Of a DNA stretch of 64,000 bases, positions 45,993 through 57,083 are shown piece after piece. Position 1 is the stretch's first letter. The number at the start of each line of letters is the position of its first letter. Below the pieces are notes generated by a model. The model worked only from the letters and a program-made list of their open reading frames with translations, did not search any database and was not told the origin of the DNA. The position numbers and the translations under genes were made by a program. Origin of the DNA: Rhizobiaceae bacterium (GTDB taxonomy: Bacteria > Pseudomonadota > Alphaproteobacteria > Rhizobiales > Rhizobiaceae); the NCBI GenBank assembly GCA_029233925.1, contig JARGOX010000029.1, positions 1 to 64,000 of the forward strand, written 5' to 3'.

Positions 45993-46877
45993 CTAAAATG
46001 AAGCCGCGAATTTGGCTGATGCCTGACCACCGGTCATGTCGTCACCGAAATAGCCCGTGACGTCAACATAGACCTGCATGCCGGGTGTTATATCCAGATT
46101 GATGCCCATTCCCGCGTAGGCAGCGGCTGAATCCGTATCGCCCAAGCCAACAGAATTGGTGCTGTCGAGTAAAGTCACGGCAGCCGTATCGTCGCCGGTG
46201 GATCGACGGATCTGATAGCCAAGACGGGTCGAGACAGAGCCGACGCCCATGGTCTTGCGCGCCCCCAGTTCGACACGCGCCTCCAGCAGACCAAGGGTGC
46301 GATCACCCACGCTGGCATTGGCGTTTGAGCCGGTCTCCTTGTAGCCATCAAGCCATTGGCTTGCATGGCGAAGACGCGCCGATGGCGTCAAAGACCAGCC
46401 ATTCCATTCGCCTATCGCGGCGCTGACACCAACCTCCGGCGCAAAAAACCAGCCGTCATAACGCGCCTCGGCCCAGCTTTGGCCAAGCGTAAGACCGTTT
46501 GTCAATGCCAGATTATCATTGACGAAGCGCTTGCTGTCATGCGTTACACGACCGCCGGCAACGGCCAGGTCGATGGTAAAGGCACCGAAGGACTTCTCAC
46601 CATTGACACCGGCAAACAGGCCCTGCCCCTCAACCGTCTGGGAGGTCGCCCAGGCACTGTCCACGTCAAGATCGCTCATCAGATAGCCACCTGAAACACC
46701 CCATTCGAGGCCATCGGTCTGCGCACTATAGCCCAGGGCGAAACCATATTGGTCGATCTTGCGGTCCAGCGACCTGACGCTGTCGCCTTCATGTTCAAGA
46801 ACGCTGGCAAAGCCGGTGGCCCAGAAGCCGCTGGTGCCGAGACCGCCGCGTGTCACCTTGGACAGCAGGCTTGTCAT
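45993..46877 (-). pseudogene. autotransporter beta-barrel, 3' half of a split gene
   Basis: A 294-residue autotransporter translocator: starts TSLLSKVTRGGLGTSGFWATGFAS, continues with alternating strands, and ends AKFAASF with the terminal Phe expected for insertion by BamA. It has no signal peptide of its own. Its ATG overlaps the stop of the passenger frame (ATGA). Adding one G to the GGGG run at the joint would fuse the two as ALGDMTSLL, so I read this as one autotransporter gene split by a one-base frameshift; a coupled two-gene arrangement or sequencing error are alternatives. Confidence 0.75.
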
Positions 46878-47854
46878 GTCCCCAAGGCATCAAGAGAGCC
46901 GACGAGTGCGGATGGATCGAAAGTGGCGAACTGCCTGGTGGAGGCGTTATAGAACGAGGGCACATTGCCCGTGATTGAACCAGGGTCGCCGCCAACCATC
47001 GAACCGGTCGACAGGTCCCACACCACGGGGTGAGAGGCTTCGGTCATCAGGTTGACGGTGGTGGCAGCATCGAGATTGATGCGCCCACCAATCAAACCTG
47101 CCGAAGAGAGGTTCAGTGTCATGTCACCGTTAATAATACGGATGGCGTCAGACATTTCGCTTATGATCAAACCACGATTGTAGAGTGTCGCCTCTGATGC
47201 GCCGTCGATCACGAAACCGATTGCATCAGTCCCGGCTGTTCTGATTGAGCCCGTGTTGAGGACAGACATATCAGGTGTATCACCAATGAAAATTCCGTGG
47301 GAGCCGACACCCTCGGTGGTGATTGTGCCACTGTTGATGATTGATGCACCGACAGTTTCTATTGCCATGGCGAAATCCCCCCCGGTCAGGATTGTACCGC
47401 TATTGGTGATCATTGAGCCTGTTGAAAAGACGCCTTGAATGCCAGCGGCCAATTCGCCGGCGGTTCCAATGGAGCCTGCATTCGTGATCGACGCATATTG
47501 GCTGTTAGAGTTCATGATCCCATTGGAGAAATCACCCTCGGTCTCAATGATGCCGTTGTTGGTCAGCACGGAGTTGTCCGAGGCGTCGTTAGAAATCCCG
47601 ACGGCATCACCACCTGTGGTGGTGATTGAACCGTCCATCACGATCCTATTGGTGCCACCGGTTGAATGGATTGCGTGTCGATAGCCTGTGCTGGTATCGA
47701 TACTGCCGTCTTTGGTCACTGTTAATGTGTCAAAGCCATCTAATACATGACCACCATTGGTATCGGTCGAAGGCGCAGACACCGTAAAATCGACCGCAAG
47801 GGCGCGTTGAGACCCCATAATTAAGAATCGACGCGGAAACAAAGGACAACCCAA
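46874..47854 (-). pseudogene. autotransporter passenger domain, 5' half of a split gene
   Basis: About 300 residues of short parallel-beta-helix-like repeats with Asn/Gly/Ser/Thr and phrases such as NSGTILTGGDFAMAI and NTGSIRTAGTDAIGF, typical of passengers in alphaproteobacterial autotransporters. The mature start is probably after ALA (RALA|VDFTVSAP). No usable signal peptide precedes it in the same frame, but a hydrophobic stretch (FHTLAIGLSFVSASIL) lies just upstream in another frame, hinting at a second frameshift. The frame ends at ALGT, one base out of register with the barrel. Confidence 0.7.
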
Positions 47855-48074
47855 TTGCCAGGGTATGGAATGACTTTGACACTGATGCTGGCCTTTCGCA
47901 GCGCGCAGGACGTATCAATGGCAAGAAAACACACTGAGAATCATTTGGAGCCCCGAGCCTGCTGCACCCTAGCGCCAATTTGGGCGCGTTTAAATTTATT
48001 TCCGGCTAAGATCGAGTAGGCAGGCATAGCGCCCGATGAGCCAACAGATTTGCCGATTATACAAGACACTTGCA

Positions 48075-48115
48075 GAACACATATGGAACATATAGGGTAT
48101 GTTCTGTATTTGTTT
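48075..48115 (+). promoter_or_regulatory. LexA boxes before lexA
   Basis: GAAC (48075-48078) and GAAC (48086-48089) are separated by exactly 7 bp, the alphaproteobacterial SOS box on the reverse strand. A second, near-perfect box follows: GTTC (48101-48104), 7 bp, GTTT (48112-48115). This indicates autoregulation of lexA. Confidence 0.88.
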
Positions 48116-48135
48116 CGACGATTCGGGAGCCTGCA

Positions 48136-48858
48136 ATGCTAACGCGCAAACAACATGAGCTTTTGCTCTTCATTCACGAGCGAATGAAGGAAAGCGGGAT
48201 TCCGCCTTCCTTTGACGAGATGAAGGATGCGCTTGATCTGGCATCGAAGTCGGGTATTCATCGATTGATTACAGCCCTTGAGGAACGCGGCTTTATCCGC
48301 CGGCTTCCCAATCGCGCCCGCGCTCTTGAGGTCATTCGTCTTCCCGAATCCTATGTCCCGCCAAACCAGCAACGCCGCGGCTTTTCACCCAGCGTCATAC
48401 AGGGAAGCCTTGGCAAACCACCAGCACCCGAACCTGTGGCGGAGCGTTCCTCCGAATGGGAGCCTGCGGAAAGCGCGGTTAGCGTGCCGATGATGGGTCG
48501 CATCGCCGCTGGTGTGCCAATTGCCGCAATACAGAACAACACACACAATGTCAGCGTACCGCCGGAAATGTTGTCTGGCGGAGAACATTACGCTCTGGAA
48601 GTGCGCGGCGATTCGATGATCGAGGCCGGCATTTTTGACGGTGACACAGTGGTGATCAAGAACACCTCCACCGCCAATCCGGGTGAAATTATCGTTGCAT
48701 TTGTCGATGACGAAGAAGCCACGCTGAAACGGTTTCGCCGCAAGGGCGATTCCATTGCGCTGGAGGCAGCGAACCCGGCCTATGAAACACGCATTTTTGG
48801 CCCCGACCGGGTCAAGATCCAGGGCAAGCTGGTTGGTTTGATACGGCGTTATCACTGA
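48136..48858 (+). CDS. lexA: SOS repressor LexA
   Basis: A 240-residue repressor. Residues 1-65 are the winged helix DNA-binding domain ([17 protein letters not shown]). The autocleavage site is Ala125-Gly126 (RIAAGVPI), and the catalytic pair is Ser160 (RGDSM) and Lys198 (ATLKRF). A linker of about 45 residues (75-118) is longer than in E. coli LexA, as usual in alphaproteobacteria. ATG 48136 with GGGAG upstream is the start. It is controlled by two LexA boxes and converges on comEC with a 20-nt gap. Confidence 0.97.
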   Translation: MLTRKQHELLLFIHERMKESGIPPSFDEMKDALDLASKSGIHRLITALEERGFIRRLPNRARALEVIRLPESYVPPNQQRRGFSPSVIQGSLGKPPAPEPVAERSSEWEPAESAVSVPMMGRIAAGVPIAAIQNNTHNVSVPPEMLSGGEHYALEVRGDSMIEAGIFDGDTVVIKNTSTANPGEIIVAFVDDEEATLKRFRRKGDSIALEAANPAYETRIFGPDRVKIQGKLVGLIRRYH

Positions 48859-48878
48859 ACCTGCATTTCTGACGCCTG

Positions 48879-51257
48879 TCACTTTGTGAGCCAATCCACT
48901 GCATTGCGCTCAAAGGAACGGCTGCGCCAGTCATAGGAACGATGCACCGTCCAGGGGCGGTCCGTCTGGCCAACTGCAGACCTTACGGTCAGCGCCCGGG
49001 TTTTGCTGTCTGCATGGATTTCCAATGCGCCGCTTTGCCTCAGCATCCTGCCGGTCATCAGCATGGCGCCTGAATAACAGCGCTCCATGTTGATTTTTGC
49101 AGGCGTGATGACAATGTCAGCCCTGTCGCATGCAGCGCCAAGATAAAGCAGATCCTCGACGATCATGACCCTCTGTCCGGATCGCGTGAGACCGTTGCAA
49201 TAGGCGGATTTGACACAGGTTACAGCTTTGCTGTTCCACGCGATCGCGGACACATTGTCCTCCAGGCTGCGTTCTGCGTCCGGGGCGGGCAGAATTTCAG
49301 GTTTGATCTGCGCAGCTCGCCCCAAAGCACCCTGCCATTGTTGAAAGATGAATTTCGACGGCCGCCTCCGGTTCGTGGCCAATGCATTCTCGCGTACAAA
49401 GGCGATAAGCCTGCCATCTTCCGAAACCACCAGCTCCAGATCACTTGGCCCAACGGCGATAACGGGTACAAGCAGACCAGCCAGCAGGATGGCTGCGCCC
49501 GTCAGCCGGATGGGTGTCTTCATCAGCGCCAGGATGAGAAAGCCCGTCACAAGGCTGGCAAATTGCAGACTCTGAACCCGGCCGACAACCAGCACCCCAC
49601 CCAGGCCCTGAACGTATTGGGCGATTGCAATCACCCAGTCCAACCCCTGCCCCATAGCCACAAGCGGCCAATGCTCCAGCCCCAATGGCATCGCCAGCAA
49701 TGCGATCAGACCAGCCGGCATCACGATGAATGTAACGATGGGCATGGCCGCCAGGTTTGCCAGCAGGCCAAGCGAAGCCACGCGGTGAAAATGATAGGTG
49801 GCGAAGGGCGCCGTGGCCAATCCAGCAACCAGTGAGGTCATGGCCAGGCCAAAAAGGAACACCACAATCAGGCGAAGCAGGCCCGACGCGGGTGCGTTGT
49901 CTACCCCCAGCCCTGCCGCCGCTGACCCGGCCTGCTGGTTCCCCAACAGGTTCCAGTGTGCATAGGTCGCTATTAGTGCAACGGTAGCGGCAAAGGACAT
50001 CTGAAAACCCGGCCCCATGACGGCAGACGGCGTCACCATGATGATGATGATCGCTGCCAGTGCAACATTGCGCATTGTCAAGGCCGGTCGGTCGAGAACG
50101 ACGGCAACGAGCATGATTGCCAGCATGATCCAGGCACGCTGCGTTGATATGCTGGCACCGGAAATCAACAGATAGAAGGTGGCGACCAGCAAAGCCGCTG
50201 CAGCCGCTATTTTCTTGACGGGAAAAGCCTGAACCAGCGGCGGAAAAAAGCTGAAACACACCCGCAGAAAGAAAAACAGCGTGCCGGAGACAAGCGCCAT
50301 GTGAAGACCGGATATGGCAAGGACATGCGCCAGGCCGCTTTCGCGCAGTGCATCCACCGTCGCCGGGCTCATGGCGCGACGGTCAGCAACGGTCAGTGCA
50401 CTGGCAAATCCTGCCGTATCACCCGACAGGACATTGCGTATGCGCCGGGTGATTTCCTCGCGTATCCGTGCCAGGTGCAGGCCAATGGTCTGTGTCATAG
50501 AGACCTGCGCCGCACCGTCCATGCTCGGCTCAGGCGCGCCGAGGAAAAACCCATAGGCACCCAGTCCGTTGAAAAAGGCGTAAAAGGCAAAATCATAGCC
50601 GCCGGGAAGCGCCGGTCCGGAGGGTGGCTGCAGGCGCGCCAGTCCGGCGATCCCATCGCCAGGACGGATCGGCTGATGGCTGCTGCGCGTGATCAGGCGA
50701 ACACGCTGGGGCGGACGGCCTATTTGGGGATCCGACGTTTGGTGCAGTTCGATTGTATAGCGCCAGAGCCCCCGGTAATCGATATCGCGGGCAATCACTG
50801 TGCCACGAATGCGTGTTGTGACATCACTGTCCAGCAAGATCGTATCGCGCCGCGCTGTTTCGAGCTGCGCGGCGAGCATGGCGACAAGAAAGCCTGCGGC
50901 GAACAGGGCTGCTACGCGCAGTCTTGGTTTTTCGCTCAACAACCCAAAAGTCGTCGCGGTTGCTGCAAACAACAATGCGACTGGCAGCAGCAGAATATCG
51001 CTGTCAGCGCTGAACCAGAAGGCTGCACCCAGCGCCATTGCGACAGGAAGCCATAAAACTGCCTGCCCCTGACGTTCCTCTCTCCGCAGCGCATTGATCA
51101 GCCCTGAACCAAAGGACGCAACACCATGGCGAAACCCCGCCCCTTGCCCTGCGTCGTCGGTTCGCGCCAGCGCTGATGCACCGTCCGAACCATCATTCTG
51201 CGTGGCAGATGATGCGGACCGCCGCACTTTTGACTCTGTATCAACCAAGGAACCCAT
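48879..51257 (-). CDS. comEC: ComEC/Rec2-family DNA uptake protein
   Basis: A 792-residue inner-membrane protein. An N-terminal DUF4131-type region (about 65-230) is followed by the competence domain with many helices (about 240-560; [31 protein letters not shown] is the hallmark, cut here as [15 protein letters not shown]). A C-terminal beta-lactamase-like region is degenerate, with no clear HxHxDH motif. It would form the DNA channel for transformation, but no other competence genes are in the window. The lexA-comEC-gltX-gltA neighbourhood is common in Hyphomicrobiales. Confidence 0.92.
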   Translation of the reverse strand: MGSLVDTESKVRRSASSATQNDGSDGASALARTDDAGQGAGFRHGVASFGSGLINALRREERQGQAVLWLPVAMALGAAFWFSADSDILLLPVALLFAATATTFGLLSEKPRLRVAALFAAGFLVAMLAAQLETARRDTILLDSDVTTRIRGTVIARDIDYRGLWRYTIELHQTSDPQIGRPPQRVRLITRSSHQPIRPGDGIAGLARLQPPSGPALPGGYDFAFYAFFNGLGAYGFFLGAPEPSMDGAAQVSMTQTIGLHLARIREEITRRIRNVLSGDTAGFASALTVADRRAMSPATVDALRESGLAHVLAISGLHMALVSGTLFFFLRVCFSFFPPLVQAFPVKKIAAAAALLVATFYLLISGASISTQRAWIMLAIMLVAVVLDRPALTMRNVALAAIIIIMVTPSAVMGPGFQMSFAATVALIATYAHWNLLGNQQAGSAAAGLGVDNAPASGLLRLIVVFLFGLAMTSLVAGLATAPFATYHFHRVASLGLLANLAAMPIVTFIVMPAGLIALLAMPLGLEHWPLVAMGQGLDWVIAIAQYVQGLGGVLVVGRVQSLQFASLVTGFLILALMKTPIRLTGAAILLAGLLVPVIAVGPSDLELVVSEDGRLIAFVRENALATNRRRPSKFIFQQWQGALGRAAQIKPEILPAPDAERSLEDNVSAIAWNSKAVTCVKSAYCNGLTRSGQRVMIVEDLLYLGAACDRADIVITPAKINMERCYSGAMLMTGRMLRQSGALEIHADSKTRALTVRSAVGQTDRPWTVHRSYDWRSRSFERNAVDWLTK

Positions 51258-51463
51258 GCCCCGATAGAAGCCGCAAAAGCCATCCTACACGGCACGCAAC
51301 CGATGGCAAACAGACCCGTTGGAGACGGCAGTGGTTGGCCATTGCTCTTGCGCGGGGCCCTTGCGCGGGGCCAGTTCTGTGCTACATGGCGTCATCCATT
51401 GAAACCGCCACTGTAATTTGCCAATTCAACCGGCATGACCGACACTCAGATCAAGGAAGCTCG

Positions 51464-52885
51464 ATGTCCGGAGACGTTGTTACCCGTTTTGCCCCCTCAC
51501 CCACCGGTTACCTCCATATCGGCGGTGCACGGACAGCCCTGTTCAACTGGCTTTATGCCCGCCACCACGGTGGAAAGATGTTGCTGCGCATTGAGGACAC
51601 GGATCGCAGTCGCAATTCCGAAGCGGCGGTTGATGCCATTCTGGACGGCCTGAAATGGCTTGGACTGTCCTGGGATGGCGAGCCGATTTCGCAGCATTCA
51701 AGAGCAGAACGGCACCGCGAAGTGGCAGAGGAACTGGTGCGGATGGGCAAGGCCTATTATTGTTATGCGACACCGGCGGAACTTGATGCCATGCGCGATC
51801 TGGCCCGTAGCGAAGGCCGTCCGCCGCGCTATGACGGCCGCTGGCGTGACCGCGATCCTTCGGAAGCTCCGCAAGGACAGAAACCGGCCATTCGCATCAA
51901 ATCACCAGACGATGGCCACACCATTGTCAATGACAAGGTTCAAGGCACAATCAGTTTTCCAAATGCTGATCTTGATGATTTCATCATTCTGCGCTCCGAT
52001 GGCAATCCCACCTATATGCATGCTGTCGTGGTCGACGATCATGACATGGGCGTGACGGACATCATCCGTGGCGATGATCACCTGACCAACGCGGCGCGAC
52101 AGATCATCATTTACCAGGCCATGGGATGGCCGGTTCCGCAAATGGCCCACGTGCCGTTGATTCACGGTGCTGACGGTGCCAAGCTTTCCAAGCGTCACGG
52201 CGCATTGGGTGCCGAGGCTTACCGGGCAATGGGCTATCTTCCCGAAGCGCTTTGCAACTATCTTGCGCGTCTGGGCTGGAGCCATGGTGACGATGAAATC
52301 ATGTCCATGGAGCAGATGATCGAATGGTTTGATACCGCCGACGTCAACAAGGGCGCGGCGCGTTTCGACATCAAGAAGCTTGAAGCCATCAATGGCCATT
52401 ATATTCGCCACGCCGATGACGAGGCGCTTGCCAAGGCGCTGATTGCCATTCTTCCGGAGATCGAAGGTGGCGATTACTATTCAAAACGGCTGAACGATCG
52501 CAATCGGGCGCAATTGGTTGCCGCTATGCCAGGCCTGAAAGAACGCGCCAAAACGCTCCTCGAACTGGCCGATGGCGCCCGTTTTCTCTTTGCCGAACGT
52601 CCTCTTGAAAACGAGCCGAAAGCAGAGAATATCCTAGCCGACGGGGGTCGCGACACCCTGAAAAAACTGCTGCCCGACCTGGAAGCGCTTGCTGACTGGA
52701 CGCTGGAAGGTCTCGAAACCACAATTCGGGAATTTTCCGATCGCGAAGAGTTGAAGCTGGGCAAAGTTGCGCAACCGCTGCGCGCTGCCCTCACCGGCAG
52801 AACCACATCACCCGGTGTTTTCGACGTAATTTTTGTCTTGGGGCGCGAAGAAGCCCTTGGGCGTCTGCAGGACCAGCTTGGCTGA
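51464..52885 (+). CDS. gltX: glutamyl-tRNA synthetase
   Basis: A 473-residue class I synthetase charging tRNA-Glu. The HIGH-type motif is HIGG at residues 18-21 ([19 protein letters not shown] is cut to [10 protein letters not shown] here) and the KMSKS-type motif is KLSKRHG at about 240. ATG 51464 has AAGGAAG upstream; the open frame begins further left but conflicts with the family start. It is divergent from comEC. Confidence 0.97.
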   Translation: MSGDVVTRFAPSPTGYLHIGGARTALFNWLYARHHGGKMLLRIEDTDRSRNSEAAVDAILDGLKWLGLSWDGEPISQHSRAERHREVAEELVRMGKAYYCYATPAELDAMRDLARSEGRPPRYDGRWRDRDPSEAPQGQKPAIRIKSPDDGHTIVNDKVQGTISFPNADLDDFIILRSDGNPTYMHAVVVDDHDMGVTDIIRGDDHLTNAARQIIIYQAMGWPVPQMAHVPLIHGADGAKLSKRHGALGAEAYRAMGYLPEALCNYLARLGWSHGDDEIMSMEQMIEWFDTADVNKGAARFDIKKLEAINGHYIRHADDEALAKALIAILPEIEGGDYYSKRLNDRNRAQLVAAMPGLKERAKTLLELADGARFLFAERPLENEPKAENILADGGRDTLKKLLPDLEALADWTLEGLETTIREFSDREELKLGKVAQPLRAALTGRTTSPGVFDVIFVLGREEALGRLQDQLG

Positions 52886-53101
52886 TTTCCTGGCTCGCGT
52901 AGGCTGAATTACGCTGCAATATCAGACCGTTTGGCAGAATCGTCACACAGTTTTGCGCAATCGCTCTGGAAATACGCCAAAGGGTGATGTATTTATCATG
53001 CTGCCACCAGTTGCGTGTCTCTCAGGCGAACACGGGACGACGGGTCCTCTGAGCAAAGCAATCTGCTCAAACCCGTCACGGGGCAAAATTCGACTTACCG
53101 C

Positions 53102-53158
53102 AATTCACGTCCGTGAATTTCGGCAGGGCTATTTTGTTCACCGGTTGTTCCGGTGAAC
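53102..53158 (+). promoter_or_regulatory. two hairpins in the gltX-gltA gap
   Basis: AATTCACG-TC-CGTGAATT (53102-53119, perfect 8-bp arms) and GTTCACCGG-TTGTT-CCGGTGAAC (53136-53158, perfect 9-bp stem) lie close together in the 407-bp gap. Neither is followed by a T tract. A third, weaker repeat ACTTGA-N9-TCAAGT is at 53240-53260. They may terminate gltX, or be operator or leader structures for gltA. Confidence 0.6.
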
Positions 53159-53292
53159 GGTGCACTGCACAATTACATTTTGCATACCTTGGCAGCGACG
53201 GCGAAATCGGCTAGCAACTGCGCACAGCTTATCGACCGGACTTGATTGTTTTACTCAAGTCTTGTTTTGGACAGTATTTGAAGGGAACCAAT

Positions 53293-54585
53293 ATGACAGA
53301 ATCAACGGCAAAGCTCTCAGTCGACGGCAAGGACGTTGAATTGCAGGTACGCAGCGGATCGGTTGGCCCGGATGTTGTCGATATTGCCAGCCTGTATAAA
53401 CAGACCGGCACCTTTACCTATGATCCCGGCTTCACCTCGACCGCCGCCTGCGAATCCGCAATCACCTATATTGATGGTGATCAGGGTATTCTGCTGCACC
53501 GAGGCTACCCGATTGACCAGCTCGCCGAACATGGCGATTTTCTGGAAATATGCTATCTGCTGCTTTATGGTGAACTGCCAACCAAGACGCAGAAAGCCGA
53601 TTTCGATTATCGCGTCACCCGCCACACGATGATCCATGAGCAGATGTCACGTTTCTTCACCGGCTTTCGCCGTGATGCGCATCCGATGGCCATCATGTGC
53701 GGTGTCGTCGGAGCCCTGTCTGCCTTCTATCATGATTCCACCGATATCACCGATCCGCACCAGAGAATGGTCGCCAGCCTGCGCATGATCGCCAAAATGC
53801 CGACCATTGCGGCAATGGCCTTCAAATATCATATCGGACAGCCTTTCATCTATCCAAAGAACGATATGGATTACGCCTCCAACTTTCTGCATATGTGCTT
53901 TGCCGTGCCTTGCGAGGATTACAAGGTCAATCCTGTCCTCGCCCGTGCAATGGATCGCATCTTCATTCTGCATGCCGATCATGAGCAGAACGCCTCTACC
54001 TCAACAGTCCGTCTGGCCGGATCATCGGGCGCCAACCCGTTTGCCTGTATTGCCGCCGGCATTGCCTGCCTGTGGGGACCGGCCCATGGCGGCGCCAATG
54101 AGGCAGCATTGAACATGCTGTCAGAGATCGGCTCGGTCGAACGTATTCCCGAATTCATCGCCCGCGCCAAGGACAAGGACGATCCCTTCAGGTTGATGGG
54201 CTTTGGTCACCGGGTCTACAAGAATTACGACCCCCGTGCCAAGATCATGCAGAAGACAACCCACGAGGTTCTCAGCGAGTTGGGCATCAAGGATGACCCG
54301 ATGCTTGACGTGGCCATGGAGCTGGAACGCATTGCACTGACCGATGAGTATTTCATCGAGAAGAAGCTTTACCCGAACATTGATTTCTATTCCGGCATCA
54401 CGCTGAAAGCACTCGGATTTCCGACTACCATGTTTACTGTGCTTTTTGCCCTGGCACGCACGGTTGGCTGGATTGCCCAGTGGAAAGAGATGATTGAAGA
54501 TCCACATCAGAAGATCGGTCGTCCCCGCCAGCTCTATACCGGTGAAACCGAGCGCGATTACGTGCCCATTTCAAGCCGCTCATAG
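53293..54585 (+). CDS. gltA: citrate synthase (type II)
   Basis: A 430-residue hexameric-type citrate synthase, condensing acetyl-CoA and oxaloacetate in the TCA cycle. Catalytic motifs are [12 protein letters not shown] and [16 protein letters not shown]; the N-terminal beta domain ([13 protein letters not shown]) is of the NADH-sensitive long form. ATG 53293 is preceded by AAGGGA. A 407-bp gap with hairpins lies upstream, so it has its own promoter. Confidence 0.97.
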   Translation: MTESTAKLSVDGKDVELQVRSGSVGPDVVDIASLYKQTGTFTYDPGFTSTAACESAITYIDGDQGILLHRGYPIDQLAEHGDFLEICYLLLYGELPTKTQKADFDYRVTRHTMIHEQMSRFFTGFRRDAHPMAIMCGVVGALSAFYHDSTDITDPHQRMVASLRMIAKMPTIAAMAFKYHIGQPFIYPKNDMDYASNFLHMCFAVPCEDYKVNPVLARAMDRIFILHADHEQNASTSTVRLAGSSGANPFACIAAGIACLWGPAHGGANEAALNMLSEIGSVERIPEFIARAKDKDDPFRLMGFGHRVYKNYDPRAKIMQKTTHEVLSELGIKDDPMLDVAMELERIALTDEYFIEKKLYPNIDFYSGITLKALGFPTTMFTVLFALARTVGWIAQWKEMIEDPHQKIGRPRQLYTGETERDYVPISSRS

Positions 54586-54964
54586 AACCGGTTGTACAGG
54601 ATTTTCGGGAAGATCGCATTATCCCGGAAAACAAGATGGCTCCCCGGATCGCTGACGCGGTTCGGGGGTTTTCGTCACCCATCGGCAGACCGGGTGACAG
54701 CGCAATGGCGAAAAGCTGTGCTTGCAAATGAGAGTCCATGCTTGGCACAAATGCTCGGTGGCAACCCCATGATGCATCGTTCTGCACGCGCGACCTGACA
54801 AAAACCACATTGTGCCTGCATATGTCCGTATTATCAGCCCCGCAAACTCGCAAAAAGCGTTGTAATCTGGCAAACTCGCGGTGTAACGAATCACCCGGGG
54901 ACAGGTTTGATGCTCCGTTGGCGCATTGCGAAACCCCGCTAGAATTTAAGGCCCTTCACGCTCA
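54586..54964. other. intergenic between gltA and parE
   Basis: 379 bp with no convincing gene. It should contain the gltA terminator and parE promoter, but I see no clear hairpin plus T tract. Minus-strand frames across it overlap gltA and are shadows. Confidence 0.5.
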
Positions 54965-57064
54965 ATGGATGACAGCAACGATCTCTTTTCCAATCTTGGC
55001 GCCGCATTGATTCCGCCCAAACCGGTCAAGCGCACTCCGGCACCGGAACAGCAAAAAACCACCAGCATCAAGCAGATCGTTGAACGCAATACCAACCCGG
55101 AGCGTACAACAAAGGCGCTGAAGACCGCAGCCGAAAGCGACTATTCTGCCGCGGACATCGAAGTTCTCGAAGGCCTTGAGCCGGTGCGTCGACGCCCCGG
55201 CATGTATATCGGTGGTACCGATGTGGGCGCACTGCACCATCTGTTTGCCGAAGTCATCGACAATTCGATGGATGAAGCCGTCGCTGGGCATGCCAATTAC
55301 ATCGATGTCGAACTTGATGCGGACGGCTATCTCAGCGTCACCGACAACGGCCGTGGCATCCCGATCGACCCGCATCCCAAATTCAAGGACAAGTCGGCGC
55401 TCGAAGTCATCATGACGACCCTGCATGCGGGCGGCAAATTTGATTCCAATGTCTATGAGACATCGGGCGGTCTGCACGGTGTTGGCGTATCCGTGGTCAA
55501 CGCTCTGTCCGACGATCTCATCGTCGAGGTGGCCCGCAATCGCCATCTCTACAGCCAGACATATTCCCGCGGAATTCCACAAACCGGCCTGGTTGACCTG
55601 GGTGCTGTGCAAAATCGGCGCGGCACCAAAATCCGCTTTCACCCCGACGCCGACATCTTTGGCAAAGGCGCCCGTTTCGAGCCGGCACGACTGTTCAAGA
55701 TGGCACGCTCCAAGGCCTACCTTTATGGCGGTGTCGAAATACGCTGGACATGCGATCCGTCACAGTTGGACGAAAAAAGCGACATACCGGAGAAGGCAGT
55801 CTTTCATTTCCCCGGCGGCCTCAAGGACTATCTTGATGCCTCGATAGGTGGCGAGCACAAGGTCACCCGTGACATCTTTGCCGGGCGCACCGAAAAGACC
55901 GGCGGTCACGGTACCGTCGAATGGGCCGTCACCTGGTATACGGGTGACGCTTTCATCAATTCCTACTGCAACACGATCCCCACCGCCGATGGCGGAACGC
56001 ATGAAGCCGGCTTTCGCCTGGCGCTGACACGCGGCCTGAAAGCCTATGCAGAGCTGACAGGCAACAAACGCGCCTCGATCATCTCGACCGATGATGTGAT
56101 GATTTCTTCTGCCGCCATGTTGTCGGTGTTTGTTCGTGAACCGGAATTTGTCGGCCAGACAAAAGACAAATTGGCGACCGTCGAGGCGCAACGCATTGTC
56201 GAAAACGCCATCCGCGATCCGTTTGACCATTTTCTGGCCGCCTCGCCGCAGGAAACCGACAAGCTGCTGGAATGGGTTCTGGAACGGGCCGATGACCGGG
56301 TCCGCAGACGCAAGGAAAAGGAAGTCAGCCGCAAGACTGCCGTGCGCAAGCTCAGGCTGCCAGGCAAGCTTTCAGACTGTTCGCAAAGCAGCGCTGCAGG
56401 CGCAGAACTGTTTATCGTCGAAGGTGATTCCGCCGGTGGTTCGGCCAAACAGGCGCGTAACCGCGCCAATCAGGCGATACTGCCGTTACGCGGCAAAATT
56501 CTCAATGTCGCCAGTGCGGGCCGGGACAAACTGGGCGCCAACCAGCAGATCGCCGATCTTGTACAGGCTCTGGGTTGCGGAACACGCGCAAAATACCGCG
56601 AAGAAGACTTGCGCTATGACCGCATCATCATCATGACCGATGCGGATGTCGATGGTGCCCATATTGCTGCATTGCTCATCACGTTTTTCTATCAGGAACT
56701 CCCCGAACTGGTGACCGGCGGTCACCTTTATTTGGCAGTCCCACCCCTCTACCGGCTGACCCAGGGCGCCAAGACACTTTATGCCCGTGATGACGCGCAT
56801 CGAGCCGAATTGATGGAGAGCGAATTCAAGGGCAGAGGCAAAGTGGATATCGGTCGTTTCAAAGGCCTTGGAGAGATGCTGCCTGCGCAGCTCAAGGAAA
56901 CGACCATGCATCCCGACAAGCGCACGCTGCTGCGGGTCGGCATTGATATCGCAATGGAGGATGCAACGCGCAAGGCCGTTGACAATCTGATGGGCACGAA
57001 ACCCGAGGCGCGCTTTCAGTTCATTCAGGAACGGGCAGAATTTGCCAAAGACCTCGATATCTGA
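54965..57064 (+). CDS. parE: DNA topoisomerase IV subunit B
   Basis: A 699-residue GyrB/ParE-type ATPase. The GHKL domain has DNSMDEA, DNGRGIP and GGLHGVGVSVVN; the TOPRIM domain has EGDSAGGSA and DADVDGAHI. Length and absence of the GyrB insertion point to ParE, which with ParC separates replicated chromosomes. About 50 extra N-terminal residues before the ATPase domain are typical of Hyphomicrobiales. It ends 19 nt before the convergent DUF2336 gene. Confidence 0.95.
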   Translation: MDDSNDLFSNLGAALIPPKPVKRTPAPEQQKTTSIKQIVERNTNPERTTKALKTAAESDYSAADIEVLEGLEPVRRRPGMYIGGTDVGALHHLFAEVIDNSMDEAVAGHANYIDVELDADGYLSVTDNGRGIPIDPHPKFKDKSALEVIMTTLHAGGKFDSNVYETSGGLHGVGVSVVNALSDDLIVEVARNRHLYSQTYSRGIPQTGLVDLGAVQNRRGTKIRFHPDADIFGKGARFEPARLFKMARSKAYLYGGVEIRWTCDPSQLDEKSDIPEKAVFHFPGGLKDYLDASIGGEHKVTRDIFAGRTEKTGGHGTVEWAVTWYTGDAFINSYCNTIPTADGGTHEAGFRLALTRGLKAYAELTGNKRASIISTDDVMISSAAMLSVFVREPEFVGQTKDKLATVEAQRIVENAIRDPFDHFLAASPQETDKLLEWVLERADDRVRRRKEKEVSRKTAVRKLRLPGKLSDCSQSSAAGAELFIVEGDSAGGSAKQARNRANQAILPLRGKILNVASAGRDKLGANQQIADLVQALGCGTRAKYREEDLRYDRIIIMTDADVDGAHIAALLITFFYQELPELVTGGHLYLAVPPLYRLTQGAKTLYARDDAHRAELMESEFKGRGKVDIGRFKGLGEMLPAQLKETTMHPDKRTLLRVGIDIAMEDATRKAVDNLMGTKPEARFQFIQERAEFAKDLDI

Positions 57065-57083
57065 CAGGCATCCGGCGACCAGA

